Assembly (NCBI GenBank): GCA_964539395.1
Contig: CAZIIU010000016.1
Span: 1-64,000 of the forward strand
Direction: 5' to 3'
Length of the DNA: 64,000 nucleotides
From: M55B112 sp964539395
Lineage (GTDB): Bacteria > Bacteroidota > Bacteroidia > Bacteroidales > GCA-2748055
Numbering within the stretch: position 1 is the first letter of the stretch; each line of letters opens with the position of its first letter. Of this stretch, positions 1-8,102 are shown one piece after another. Made by a program: the position numbers and the translations under genes. The notes under the pieces are model-generated. The model made no database searches and had not been told where the DNA came from. It worked only from the letters and a program-made list of their open reading frames with translations.

Positions 1-70
1 AATGGACAGTCCGCTCGCCAATACACTGCGGTTTACCCTCGGGTTTGATTTTGAGAGCCTGAAACTTTAA
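1..70 (+). CDS. porV: C-terminal end of an outer-membrane protein, probably PorV (partial)
   Basis: Only the last 23 or so codons are inside the window, read in the frame of base 2 and ending in TAA at 68-70. The visible tail (…NTLRFTLGFDFESLKL) alternates hydrophobic and polar residues like the last strand of an outer-membrane beta-barrel. A gene of this kind directly before ispF recalls the porU-porV-ispF order of Porphyromonas gingivalis and relatives, where PorV (LptO) is the FadL-like barrel that carries type IX cargo. The assignment rests on synteny and a short tail, so it is tentative; another barrel protein is possible. The other T9SS-related genes in this window make PorV plausible. 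Confidence 0.45.
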   Translation, partial: MDSPLANTLRFTLGFDFESLKL

Positions 71-148
71 CTTGCGGCAGCGAACACCCCTCGTGAGTTA
101 TAGCATTATCATCGGACAAAGTGAAAACCGGTTAAAGGGTTAAAGCAA

Positions 149-625
149 ATGATACACCGGATCGGTTTCGGATATGACGTACACAGGCTCAAAAAAGGCA
201 TCCCTTTTCGACTTGGAGGGATCCATATACCCCATTCCAAAGGTGCTGACGGACACTCCGATGCTGATGTGCTTATCCACGCTATCTGCGACGCTCTGCT
301 AGGTGCTGCAGCATTGGGCGATATAGGCAGACATTTTCCCGTTAACGATGATTCGTATAAGGGGATCAACAGCCTGCTTCTGCTTGAAAAGGTAATCAGC
401 CTGCTTGCAGAAAAGGGATATTCCATCGGCAATATCGATGCCACAGTCTGTCTTCAAAAACCAATGATACAGCCCTACATAGAAGATATGCGCTCGGCAC
501 TATCCTTTGCCATGGGCATTGACCGGGAAGGAGTGTCAGTTAAGGCAACAACGGAGGAGGGACTGGGTTTCACCGGTTCAGAAGATGGGGTAACGGCATA
601 TGCCGTGGCAATGATTTGGAAATAA
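149..625 (+). CDS. ispF: 2-C-methyl-D-erythritol 2,4-cyclodiphosphate synthase
   Basis: IspF converts CDP-ME-2-phosphate to the cyclic diphosphate MEcPP with loss of CMP, in the cytosolic non-mevalonate isoprenoid pathway. The 158-residue product has the usual family length. The metal ligands are in place: the GYDVH motif gives D10 and H12, and H44 follows the GHSDADVLIHA segment. The C-terminal signature KATTEEGLGFTG is also present. The ATG start puts GYDVH at the expected position. It lies about 80 nt downstream of the probable porV end. Another isoprenoid gene, uppS, sits elsewhere in the window and uses the downstream product. Confidence 0.97.
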   Translation: MIHRIGFGYDVHRLKKGIPFRLGGIHIPHSKGADGHSDADVLIHAICDALLGAAALGDIGRHFPVNDDSYKGINSLLLLEKVISLLAEKGYSIGNIDATVCLQKPMIQPYIEDMRSALSFAMGIDREGVSVKATTEEGLGFTGSEDGVTAYAVAMIWK

Positions 626-658
626 CTGCAGGGGATGGTACAAAGTTGGGGATAATCA

Positions 659-743
659 CCTGCACTAGCCTGCACTAACACCTGCACTAGCCTGCACTAG
701 CCTGCACTAACACCTGCACTAACACCTGCACTAGCCTGCACTA
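659..743. repeat. Tandem repeat with mixed 10- and 12-nt units
   Basis: Eight back-to-back units begin 33 nt after the ispF stop. Two unit types share the core CCTGCACTA: a 10-mer ending in G and a 12-mer ending in ACA. The order is 10, 12, 10, 10, 12, 12, 10 and a last 9-10 nt copy. Both types are perfectly conserved. The region lies between ispF and the CoA-binding gene, is not coding on the plus strand, and shows no spacer structure like a CRISPR. Confidence 0.9.
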
Positions 744-881
744 AACCCTGGCACCGACAGATTTTAATTAACGCTAACTTTGACAGGACTGTAGTAACAA
801 AAAAAATAGCACTATCTTTGATAGCCGGCGATTGACTGGCTAAACAGAGAATTGAAAGGAAAACAGCAGCTTGAAAAAAGA

Positions 882-1253
882 ATGGTGTCACAATCAAAAA
901 AAACCGTAGTCCTGGGAGCAAGCCCCAATCCTGCGAGGTACTCTTTCAAGGCAGTGAAGAGCCTCCTGCGTTACGGACATGATGCTGTTGCTGTAGGTTT
1001 TCGTCCCGGTGTCATTTACGACAAGTTCATACAACGAGGGATGCCGGAGATCCAGGGCGTCCATACCATTGCACTCTACATCGGTCCGGAACGGCAACAG
1101 GAGTATCACGATTACATCATTTCACTTCAGCCCAAAAGGGTAATATTCAATCCGGGCACAGTCGATGAACCCTACATGGAGAAGCTGCGAAACAGAGGGA
1201 TCGAAGTGGTTGAGGGTTGTACACTTGTAATGCTGGATGATGGAGATTTCTAG
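882..1253 (+). CDS. CoA-binding domain protein (YccU-like)
   Basis: A 123-residue single-domain Rossmann-type protein. The N-terminal strand-loop VVLGASPNPARYS matches the CoA_binding family (succinyl-CoA synthetase alpha-like nucleotide fold), followed by the conserved pattern of an Asn-Pro (FNPGTVDEP) and the ending VVEGCTLVML. The family's biochemical role is unsettled; it is thought to bind CoA or a related nucleotide. The ATG at 882 places the first strand near the N-terminus; an in-frame TTG at 852 would add ten unsupported residues. The next gene, a thioredoxin-like protein, starts 39 nt downstream and may be co-transcribed. Confidence 0.82.
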   Translation: MVSQSKKTVVLGASPNPARYSFKAVKSLLRYGHDAVAVGFRPGVIYDKFIQRGMPEIQGVHTIALYIGPERQQEYHDYIISLQPKRVIFNPGTVDEPYMEKLRNRGIEVVEGCTLVMLDDGDF

Positions 1254-1292
1254 CCAGGCAAACAACAATGCTTTGGTGCTGTTATCAGAATT

Positions 1293-1628
1293 ATGAATAA
1301 AATTCTTTCACTCGTAGAACTGGAATCTGTTATCCGAACCCATCCGATGGTTGTGATATACTACTTTTCTGAATTGTGCAATGTTTGTAAGGTATTAAAA
1401 CCAAAGATGGCAGAATTGCTGAACAACCGTTTCCCGGGAGTATATCTATTTTACATCGATATAGAAAAAAACCCGGAGATCTCTGGTCAGCACAGGGTTT
1501 TCACCAGCCCGACGATTGATGTCTATCTGGAAGGAAAAGAACATGCGCGTTTCTCCCGGAACATAACCCTTCCCGAATTTGAAAGGACCCTCAGTAAACC
1601 ATATGAAATGTTATATTCAAAAGGTTAA
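1293..1628 (+). CDS. Thioredoxin-like protein with CNVC active site
   Basis: A 111-residue cytosolic protein (no signal peptide) with a thioredoxin fold. The redox motif is CNVC instead of the classical CGPC, within ELCNVCKVLKPK. The cis-proline loop reads TSPT before the strand IDVYLEGKE. It is likely a thiol-disulfide reductase or a redox-linked accessory protein. The dipeptide between the cysteines sets the redox potential, so Asn-Val suggests behaviour unlike housekeeping TrxA. The substrate is unknown. Confidence 0.8.
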   Translation: MNKILSLVELESVIRTHPMVVIYYFSELCNVCKVLKPKMAELLNNRFPGVYLFYIDIEKNPEISGQHRVFTSPTIDVYLEGKEHARFSRNITLPEFERTLSKPYEMLYSKG

Positions 1629-1790
1629 TAAAAAAACGTATTGCCTGATAAGATACAAGATTATTGTAATTACTAAACCTTTTAGAGGCAGCGGGAAGAC
1701 AAAAACCCCGGTCCTTTCCCGTCAGGCTGCGTGAAATATTTTAGTGCCGTATCGTGGAACACAGCCCGCCTGATGACAGTCTGCAGGTTG

Positions 1791-3965
1791 TTACATATCC
1801 TGATCAAACAGGCCCCCGATCAATGAATCATCGGCTATCACAGGCAGGGTAACCACCAGTCCGGGCGATTGTTTCATCTCTCTCTCAATGGCTGTCATCG
1901 CCTCCCTGTTCCTGCACCAGCTGCGCCGTGCGATCCCGTTGTTAACATCCCAATGCAGCATCTGCCTGATCCGCTTGTCGGCCTCTTTACTGCCATCGAG
2001 TACCATCCCGAACCCACCATTGATCACCTCGCCCCATCCCACTCCACCACCGTTGTGGATCGATACCCAGGTGGCCCCCCGGAAGGCGTCGCCGATCACG
2101 TTCTGTACCGCCATGTCTGCTGTAAACTGCGATCCATCGTATATGTTTGATGTCTCCCGGTAGGGTGAATCTGTACCCGAAACGTCGTGGTGATCACGTC
2201 CCAGCACCACCGGCGCCTTTATCCTGCCATCCCTGATCGCTTTGTTGAACGCAAGTGCGATACCGATCCGACCGTTGCTGTCGGCATAGAGGATCCTTGC
2301 CTGCGATCCCACTACAAGGTTATTTTTTCCGGCTTCACGAATCCAGTGAATATTGTCCTCCATCTGCTGCCGAATATCCGGGGGGGCCGACCGTGCGATC
2401 CTCTCCATCACCTCCTCAGCAATTTTGTCAGTAAGCGCCAGCTCCCCGGGATCGGAAGATGTACAGACCCACCTGAATGGTCCGAATCCATAATCGAAAA
2501 ATTTTGGTCCCATGATTGCCTGCACATAGGAACTGTATCGAAAGTCACCATTGTCATCGAATACATCGGCCCCAGCCCTGCCCGCCTCCAGCAGGAAGGC
2601 ATTCCCATAGTCCCAGAAAAACATGCCTCTGTCGGCCATTCGGTTTACTGCAGCCACATGCCGGCGCAACGAGGCCCTTACCGCCAGCTTGAACTGCTCC
2701 GGCTCCTTATGCATCATGCGGTTCGACTCTGTGAAGGTAAGTCCGGCAGGGTAATATCCTCCGGCGTAAGGGTTATGAAGGGAAGTCTGGTCGGAGCCAA
2801 AATCCACTTGTATCTGCTGTTCGGCAAATGCTTCCCACAGATCGACGATGTTGCCATGGTAGGCGATCGAAACTGCTTCACCGTTTTTCCGGGCCTGCTC
2901 CATCCGTGCAATCACTTCACCGATCATGTCATACACCTCATCAACCCATCCCTGTGCGTATCTCTTTTCGATGGCATGAGGATTAATTTCAGCAATCACG
3001 CAAATACCTCCGGCGATCACAGTTGCCTTGGGTTGAGCACCAGACATACCACCCAATCCGGAGGAAACGAATACCTTTCCTTTCAAATCCGTAACCCCTT
3101 TTCGCTCCTTCAGGGTAAACTTATGGTTATTCTCTGCCAGCTTCTCATCATCACCGGCTTTCCCTGAATCCTGAGGTTCCGGTCGCTCTTCACCAAAACG
3201 CCTGTCAGCCGGTTTACCGCCTTCCCCTGGTGCATTATGATCCGGCAAAGCTGTCTTACCAATCATTCTTCCCGCGTTCAGCACAGTGATCGTGGTTCCG
3301 TGCACGATCCCCTGCGGACCTATATACATGAACGATCCGGCGGTCATCTGTCCGTACTGTGTCACCCCCAGTGCGTTCATCCGTTCATAATCATCGGGTG
3401 ACGAGTAATTGGGAATTACCATTCCGTTGGTCACCACCACCCTCGGGGCCTCCCTGTGCGAGGGGAACAGACCGAGCGGGTGACCGGAGTTCAGGATCAG
3501 GGTCTGCTCATCGGTCATCGTCGCCAGGTACTTCATTGTTAACCTGTATTGTGCCCAGTTTTGAAAAACCGCACCGTTTCCGCCATAGGTGATCAGCTCA
3601 TCAGGGTGCTGGGCTACCGCCTTATCCAGGTTGTTGGAAAGCATCAGCATAATCGCAGCGGCATGCAAAGAGCGGTGTGGAAATTCCTGGATGCTCCGGG
3701 CATGAATCTCATAGGTGGGGCGGTATCTGTACATATAGATCCTTCCATACTTCACCAATTCTGCTGCAAATTCGGGGGCAAGCTGCGCATGGAGGTGACG
3801 CGGAAAATACCGAAGTGCATTTCTCACAGCCAGCTTCTTCTCTTCAGTGCCAAGTACCTGTCGACGGATCGGGGCATGACTGATCGCATCATCGAATGGA
3901 GGATGCCCTGGAAGAGAGTCAGGTATGCCCTCCAGAATCTCTTTGTGAAATGAAGTTTGCTCCAT
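1791..3965 (-). CDS. hutU: Urocanate hydratase, long animal-type form with insert
   Basis: Urocanase adds water to urocanate to give imidazolonepropionate in histidine degradation, using tightly bound NAD+. The 724-residue product aligns from memory with the long (UROC1-like) branch: segments AGRMIG, SSGLGGMSGAQPKA (NAD site), FGSDQTSLHNPY, WDYGNAFLLEA, WVCTSSDPGE, RDHHDVSGTDSP and NGGGVGWGEV. The short bacterial signature with the catalytic-region Cys (…ARICW) reads QARILY here, as in the long branch. Residues about 236-292 are a charged, Gly/Pro-rich insert. Start 3965 (MEQTSFHKEI) fits the family; an in-frame ATG at 4016 would add 17 residues. No hutH, hutI or other hut gene is nearby. Confidence 0.92.
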   Translation of the reverse strand: MEQTSFHKEILEGIPDSLPGHPPFDDAISHAPIRRQVLGTEEKKLAVRNALRYFPRHLHAQLAPEFAAELVKYGRIYMYRYRPTYEIHARSIQEFPHRSLHAAAIMLMLSNNLDKAVAQHPDELITYGGNGAVFQNWAQYRLTMKYLATMTDEQTLILNSGHPLGLFPSHREAPRVVVTNGMVIPNYSSPDDYERMNALGVTQYGQMTAGSFMYIGPQGIVHGTTITVLNAGRMIGKTALPDHNAPGEGGKPADRRFGEERPEPQDSGKAGDDEKLAENNHKFTLKERKGVTDLKGKVFVSSGLGGMSGAQPKATVIAGGICVIAEINPHAIEKRYAQGWVDEVYDMIGEVIARMEQARKNGEAVSIAYHGNIVDLWEAFAEQQIQVDFGSDQTSLHNPYAGGYYPAGLTFTESNRMMHKEPEQFKLAVRASLRRHVAAVNRMADRGMFFWDYGNAFLLEAGRAGADVFDDNGDFRYSSYVQAIMGPKFFDYGFGPFRWVCTSSDPGELALTDKIAEEVMERIARSAPPDIRQQMEDNIHWIREAGKNNLVVGSQARILYADSNGRIGIALAFNKAIRDGRIKAPVVLGRDHHDVSGTDSPYRETSNIYDGSQFTADMAVQNVIGDAFRGATWVSIHNGGGVGWGEVINGGFGMVLDGSKEADKRIRQMLHWDVNNGIARRSWCRNREAMTAIEREMKQSPGLVVTLPVIADDSLIGGLFDQDM

Positions 3966-4176
3966 ATTGATCGGTATTTTGAATCGGATAAGAATCCGGG
4001 GGTCAGCTTTACTCAATCATCATGCATTCAATTAGTTGTTGAACCGGTTCGTCTCATCCCCGGCTGATAGGCTACCCACCATCCTGTAAATTTAATAAAT
4101 ATCGCTCAGGTTACATCATCGTGAATTCAGCACGGGGAAACAGGAGGGAAGCGCAGGAAGCGGGATCGGATATATA

Positions 4177-4602
4177 CTATTCCAGAAATCTGTCACGGAG
4201 TCCTTCATCAGGTAAAAAGCAGGTTTCCCGCCTCCCAAACCAGTGGTATCGTCTCCTTGCGATAAAATCGTAAATCCGGTCCCTGATGAACGGCGGAAGA
4301 GCAAACCCGGCAGCCAGCAGGGGTATCGGGAACCGCAACAACATGGCGATCCGCAGTGCAGCACCGGACCGGAGATACACCCTGCCACGCCTGTAGAGAA
4401 CCACCGAACCCTTAGGCTCTTCTGTTACTTCGCCGGGGCTCACTTCAACTGACTCAGGCAACTTTCCGGCGATCCTTCTGAATGCCTTTGAATCAAATGA
4501 TGCAAAACGGAATCTGCCCCCGGGATCGTTCTGGTAAATAAACCGAACCGACCTGCTGCATAACACGCAATAATCATCGAAAAAAACGACTGGATGCTCC
4601 AT
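4177..4602 (-). CDS. Thiol-disulfide oxidoreductase, DCC family (DUF393, YuxK-like)
   Basis: A 141-residue protein carrying the family motif near the N-terminus: FFDDYCVLCSRSVRF, with the two cysteines as CxxC preceded by Asp. The middle has the usual hydrophobic helices, and the C-terminus ends with the typical RYHWFGRRETC block. Members are predicted thioredoxin-like redox proteins; the physiological partner is unknown. It is transcribed away from lemA, and the 153-nt gap between them holds the lemA promoter. The third cysteine near the C-terminus is also seen in many relatives. Confidence 0.85.
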   Translation of the reverse strand: MEHPVVFFDDYCVLCSRSVRFIYQNDPGGRFRFASFDSKAFRRIAGKLPESVEVSPGEVTEEPKGSVVLYRRGRVYLRSGAALRIAMLLRFPIPLLAAGFALPPFIRDRIYDFIARRRYHWFGRRETCFLPDEGLRDRFLE

Positions 4603-4718
4603 ATTGTCTTAACAAGTCTGTATCGGTTTGGTTTGCTTTCCTGTTTGTCCGCTGTCTGCAGTTCACCGATTTTTTACCGTTACCTGGTTGCAAACTGTGT
4701 AAACGAAAAAAAGTTTAC

Positions 4719-4726
4719 TAATTTTG
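4719..4726 (+). promoter_or_regulatory. Bacteroidota -7 box for lemA (TAATTTTG)
   Basis: An exact TAnnTTTG match 30 nt before the lemA ATG at 4756. No -33 TTTG was found at the preferred 17-20 nt spacing; the nearest TTG is 28 nt upstream. Supported only by the -7 box and position. Confidence 0.4.
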
Positions 4727-4755
4727 ATTGTATTAAAAAAAATACAAAGAGAGAA

Positions 4756-5343
4756 ATGAAAAAGAATAAAAATCTGTTGATCATAATCGCCGTGCTGGTG
4801 GTAATGGTTCTTTGGAGTATAAGTCTTTATAACGGACTGGTCACCAAGGAGGAGGGTGTAGATGCCCAGTGGGCGAATGTGGAAACCGCCTACCAACGGC
4901 GGGCCGACCTGATCCCTAACCTGGTGTCGACTGTAAAAGGGTATGCCGACTTTGAGCAGGAGACGCTGACTCAGGTGATCGAGGCTCGTGCAAAGGCCAC
5001 CAGCGTATCAATCGATCCGTCGAATCTTACACCTGCGGCAGTTGCACAGTTCGAAGCCGTTCAGGGCGAATTGAGCTCGGCACTCTCCAGACTACTGGTC
5101 ACCATTGAACGTTACCCGGAGCTTAAGGCAAACCAGAATTTTCTTGAACTGCAGGCACAACTGGAAGGAACGGAAAACCGAATTTCCGTGGAGCGAAGGA
5201 AATTCAATGAGGCCGCGAAGGATTTCAACGCAACAATCCGCCGGATCCCAAAAAACTTCGTTGCCAATATGGCCGGTATGGAGAGGAGGGGTTATTTCGA
5301 GTCTGCAGAGGGCGCAGAGACGGCACCGGAGGTAATCTTTTAA
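4756..5343 (+). CDS. lemA: LemA family membrane protein
   Basis: The 195-residue product begins with a short basic stretch and one transmembrane helix (residues about 5-25), then a long helical domain with the family signature GVDAQWANVETAYQRRADLI and the phrase LVSTVKGYA. LemA proteins form an extracytoplasmic helical bundle of unclear role and regularly travel with TPM-domain genes, as here. The ATG at 4756 gives a natural basic n-region; an upstream in-frame extension to 4594 covers promoter DNA and has no family support. The next gene starts 4 nt after the stop, so the three genes to 6604 look like one operon. Confidence 0.93.
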   Translation: MKKNKNLLIIIAVLVVMVLWSISLYNGLVTKEEGVDAQWANVETAYQRRADLIPNLVSTVKGYADFEQETLTQVIEARAKATSVSIDPSNLTPAAVAQFEAVQGELSSALSRLLVTIERYPELKANQNFLELQAQLEGTENRISVERRKFNEAAKDFNATIRRIPKNFVANMAGMERRGYFESAEGAETAPEVIF

Positions 5344-5347
5344 AACT

Positions 5348-5785
5348 ATGAGGGCTGTAAATTTTTTCACGAAAGAGGAGAAGTCACTATTAAAGGAGGC
5401 AATTGCCAGTGCGGAGCTGAACACTTCGGGCGAAATCAGGCTGCATATTGACAACCGCTGCAGAGGGGATGTGCTCGACTGTGCGGCTGCGTGGTTCGAC
5501 AAACTGAAAATGCAGAAGACAGAACTGCGAAACGGGGTGCTCTTCTATATCGCCGTAAAGGATCGCCAGTTCGCCATAATCGGTGATGCAGGCATCAACG
5601 CTGTTACGCCCGACGATTTCTGGGAGAATATCAGGGAAGAGATGTTGAACTATTTTACAGAAAACAGGTTCGCCGACGGATTGGCAAAGGGAATCCGGAT
5701 GGCCGGCAACCAGCTGAAGCAACATTTCCCTTACCAGCCAGATGATATCAACGAACTGTCTGACGAGATCTCTTTCGGAAAATAA
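5348..5785 (+). CDS. TPM-domain protein, cytosolic short form
   Basis: A 145-residue protein with a single TPM (Psb32/TLP18.3-like) domain and no signal peptide. Recognisable features are SGEIRLHIDNRC, the strand NGVLFYIAVKDRQFAIIGDAG and the DGLAKGIRMAGNQL helix. TPM domains in plants help photosystem II repair; the bacterial role is unsettled. It sits between lemA and a second, membrane-anchored TPM gene, the standard Bacteroidota trio. Confidence 0.85.
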   Translation: MRAVNFFTKEEKSLLKEAIASAELNTSGEIRLHIDNRCRGDVLDCAAAWFDKLKMQKTELRNGVLFYIAVKDRQFAIIGDAGINAVTPDDFWENIREEMLNYFTENRFADGLAKGIRMAGNQLKQHFPYQPDDINELSDEISFGK

Positions 5786-5806
5786 CCATTATACCAATTT
5801 CGAACG

Positions 5807-6604
5807 ATGCACAAAATAAAACATCTGCTCACAGCTCTTCTGCTCACGGGTCTATCCGGCCTTCCGGCGCAGGATCTTCCATTGCCTCCCGAACCATCCG
5901 GCTGGGTAAACGACTATGCCTCCGTATTCAGCAATGCTGAAACTCAGCAGTTAAGCAATAAGCTGAACCAGTTCCAGTACAACCACTCCACCCAGATATT
6001 CATAATCACCATCAACGATAATAACGGCTACCCGGCCTCCACACTCGCTCCGATGATCGGTGAGCTCTGGGGTGTCGGTCAGCGCGGCAAGGACAATGGA
6101 CTGATCATCCTCATGGATATGGATATTCGCGAAGTATTCATCTCCACCGGATACGGACTCGAGGAGTATATCCCCGATGCCATCGCTAAACGTATCGTGG
6201 AAAAAGAGGTAATCCCCGCATTCCGCGAGGGCGATTATTACCGGGGGATCGACGGTGCCACCGATGTGATTATCTCATTGCTGGAGGGGAAATTCACTCC
6301 CGACCAGTACAGGGAGAAAACCGCCGGATCGGATGCCGGCTCTGCAATTGGCGGCATCATTTTCCTTCTCATCATGCTCTCTGCTTTTATCGGGGGAGCG
6401 CGACGCAGAGCCTATGGTGCAGGCGGCAGAAGGGGTAGCAGCCTTCCACTCTGGATTGCTCTCGGCATGCTATCCGGATCGCGCAGCAGCGGCAGCTTTG
6501 GTAACTTCTCCTCCGGCAGCGGCAGCTTCGGAGGCGGTTTCGGAGGTTTTACCGGCGGCGGGGGTGGATCTTTCGGCGGTGGCGGTGCCGGCGGGAGATG
6601 GTAA
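5807..6604 (+). CDS. TPM-domain protein, secreted/membrane-anchored with Gly-rich tail
   Basis: The 265-residue product has a cleavable signal peptide (to about residue 21), a TPM domain with PSGWVNDYASVFSN at its start and the strand FISTGYGLEEYIPD, one transmembrane helix near residues 182-196, and a cytosolic tail ending in a glycine/serine/phenylalanine-rich run (GGGFGGFTGGGGGS…GGRW). This layout (signal, TPM, TM, Gly-rich tail) is typical of the YgcG-type TPM family. It follows the short TPM gene by 21 nt and likely shares its transcript. Confidence 0.9.
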   Translation: MHKIKHLLTALLLTGLSGLPAQDLPLPPEPSGWVNDYASVFSNAETQQLSNKLNQFQYNHSTQIFIITINDNNGYPASTLAPMIGELWGVGQRGKDNGLIILMDMDIREVFISTGYGLEEYIPDAIAKRIVEKEVIPAFREGDYYRGIDGATDVIISLLEGKFTPDQYREKTAGSDAGSAIGGIIFLLIMLSAFIGGARRRAYGAGGRRGSSLPLWIALGMLSGSRSSGSFGNFSSGSGSFGGGFGGFTGGGGGSFGGGGAGGRW

Positions 6605-6926
6605 AAAAGGAATTTAAGTGCCAGGTAATAGTTCAGTTGACCGGAGAAAATCACTGTTCGCAGATACCGAAAGAGATCTAAACCAAGGGTGTGAGTTTAA
6701 TTCAGAAACTATTCGCTGGTCCGTGAAGATAAAAACAGAGCATATCATTTCGAGAAACGGCAGATACACTTGGTTGTCTGAATTATTCTTGCAGCTTCTT
6801 ACCGGATTCAGGTTCGCCGTGGACAGCTGTACTCCTCTAAATCCCTGTTATCATTGGTTTTCTTTTTTAAGAGGTTCCTCCTCCAATGCTGAAGGCCAAA
6901 GATACCTGACTGAGGATTTCAACCGG
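6605..6926 (+). other. Open but unassigned leader before the CapA-like gene
   Basis: The 322-nt stretch between the TPM gene and the chosen CapA start stays open in the CapA frame from a GTG at 6618. Its translation has no recognisable domain, and the signal peptide of the CapA protein would be buried behind 103 extra residues. I read it as non-coding or as degraded coding sequence, with no other feature visible. Confidence 0.4.
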
Positions 6927-8051
6927 GTGAGATTCTCATCTTTCACCTGTTCATTAAATAGGTTCAGCAGAAACAGACTCGCTGTATTGTTCCTGCTCTT
7001 TTCCATCCTTCCTGCTTCAGCACAGCAGACCAGGCAACTTACCCTGCTGTTTGCAGGTGATATTATGGGACACGACACGCAGATTGAGTCTGCAAGGCGC
7101 ATGGGCAACGGTGTATTCGACTATACCTCCTGCTTCCGTTATATTGCACCTATGGTTACTGCAGCCGATATCGCGGTCGGCAACCTGGAGGTAACCCTGG
7201 CCGGACCGCCCTACAAAGGATATCCGCAGTTTTCAAGTCCGGATGCATTGGCTGAAGCGATCAGGACCGCCGGATTTGATATCCTCGTGCAGGCCAACAA
7301 TCACGCGGTCGACCGCGGAAAGGAAGGATTGGAACGAACGCTGTGTGTACTTGATTCACTCGGACTTGTACGCAGCGGAGTGTTTAAGGACGATCTGGAA
7401 AGGAGGGTTCGCTACCCACTGATTGTAGAGAAAAATGGTGTGAGACTGGCACTGTTGAATTATACTTACAGCACCAACGGAATCGGGGTCGCTCCACCCA
7501 ATATAGTGAACATGATCGACACCGCCATCATCCTTCAGGATCTGCAGAAAGCTGCCACGGCAGAACCCGATTTCACCATCGCGCTTATGCATTGGGGAAC
7601 GGAGTATCAACTCATGGAAAGCAGTGCCCAGCAACAACTGGCCCGCTTTCTTTTTCACAACGGTACCGATGCAATCATTGGCTCCCATCCACACGTCGTA
7701 CAACCCATCAGGGAACTGGAAGGGAAGTTGGTGGTTTACTCTTTGGGAAATATGATCAGCAACCAGCGTAACCGGTATACCGATGGAGGAATACTCTTTC
7801 AGATGACGCTGCAAAAGAGAGATTCTACAACGGTGACCAGTTACGGATACACCCCTGTTTGGGTCCATAAGCGAAAAACTATAAAGGGAACAGACTTTTG
7901 CCTGGTTCCGGCTGCAGTTGATACGATGCGATACAACGATTTGGGTATCAATGCTGAGGATGCAAAAACGATGCAGCTCTTTCTACAGGATACACGAAAA
8001 AATCTGCAGGGGATCCCCGAAATTGAACCTTCTAATCTTCAAATTGAATAG
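6927..8051 (+). CDS. CapA-like metallophosphoesterase (PGA_cap family), secreted
   Basis: The PGA_cap fold, named for the poly-gamma-glutamate capsule protein CapA, is a metallophosphoesterase-like domain. Visible motifs in order: AGDIMGHDT, GNLEVTL, QANNHAVDRG, MHWGTEYQ, IIGSHPHVVQPI and YSLGNMISNQ. A signal peptide (LAVLFLLFSILPASA) lies just before the domain. There is no ATG ahead of the signal peptide; GTG 6927 gives a normal basic n-region with a TGAGGA stretch upstream, so I chose it (374 residues). A GTG at 6618 is also in frame. No capB/capC capsule genes are near, so a capsule role should not be assumed. A second CapA-like gene is at 10755-12065. Confidence 0.8.
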   Translation: MRFSSFTCSLNRFSRNRLAVLFLLFSILPASAQQTRQLTLLFAGDIMGHDTQIESARRMGNGVFDYTSCFRYIAPMVTAADIAVGNLEVTLAGPPYKGYPQFSSPDALAEAIRTAGFDILVQANNHAVDRGKEGLERTLCVLDSLGLVRSGVFKDDLERRVRYPLIVEKNGVRLALLNYTYSTNGIGVAPPNIVNMIDTAIILQDLQKAATAEPDFTIALMHWGTEYQLMESSAQQQLARFLFHNGTDAIIGSHPHVVQPIRELEGKLVVYSLGNMISNQRNRYTDGGILFQMTLQKRDSTTVTSYGYTPVWVHKRKTIKGTDFCLVPAAVDTMRYNDLGINAEDAKTMQLFLQDTRKNLQGIPEIEPSNLQIE

Positions 8052-8102
8052 ATTTCATATTTGGGGCGATTAAAAAGCATTAAGCCCCTAACACAAGGCT
8101 GA

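Noticed and set aside
659..743. CRISPR array
   Set aside because: The units are contiguous 10-12-nt repeats without spacers, and no cas gene is near.
2187..3167. 326-codon plus-strand frame opposite the urocanase gene
   Set aside because: It is antisense to a clear, motif-rich urocanase, so I read it as a chance open frame.
6927..8051. Poly-gamma-glutamate capsule locus
   Set aside because: The PGA_cap domain is common in proteins unrelated to capsules, and capB/capC are absent.
8052..8102. Bidirectional terminator (GGGGC … GCCCC) between convergent genes
   Set aside because: The stem is only 5-6 bp with a 16-nt loop and no T-run, so support is too weak to list.
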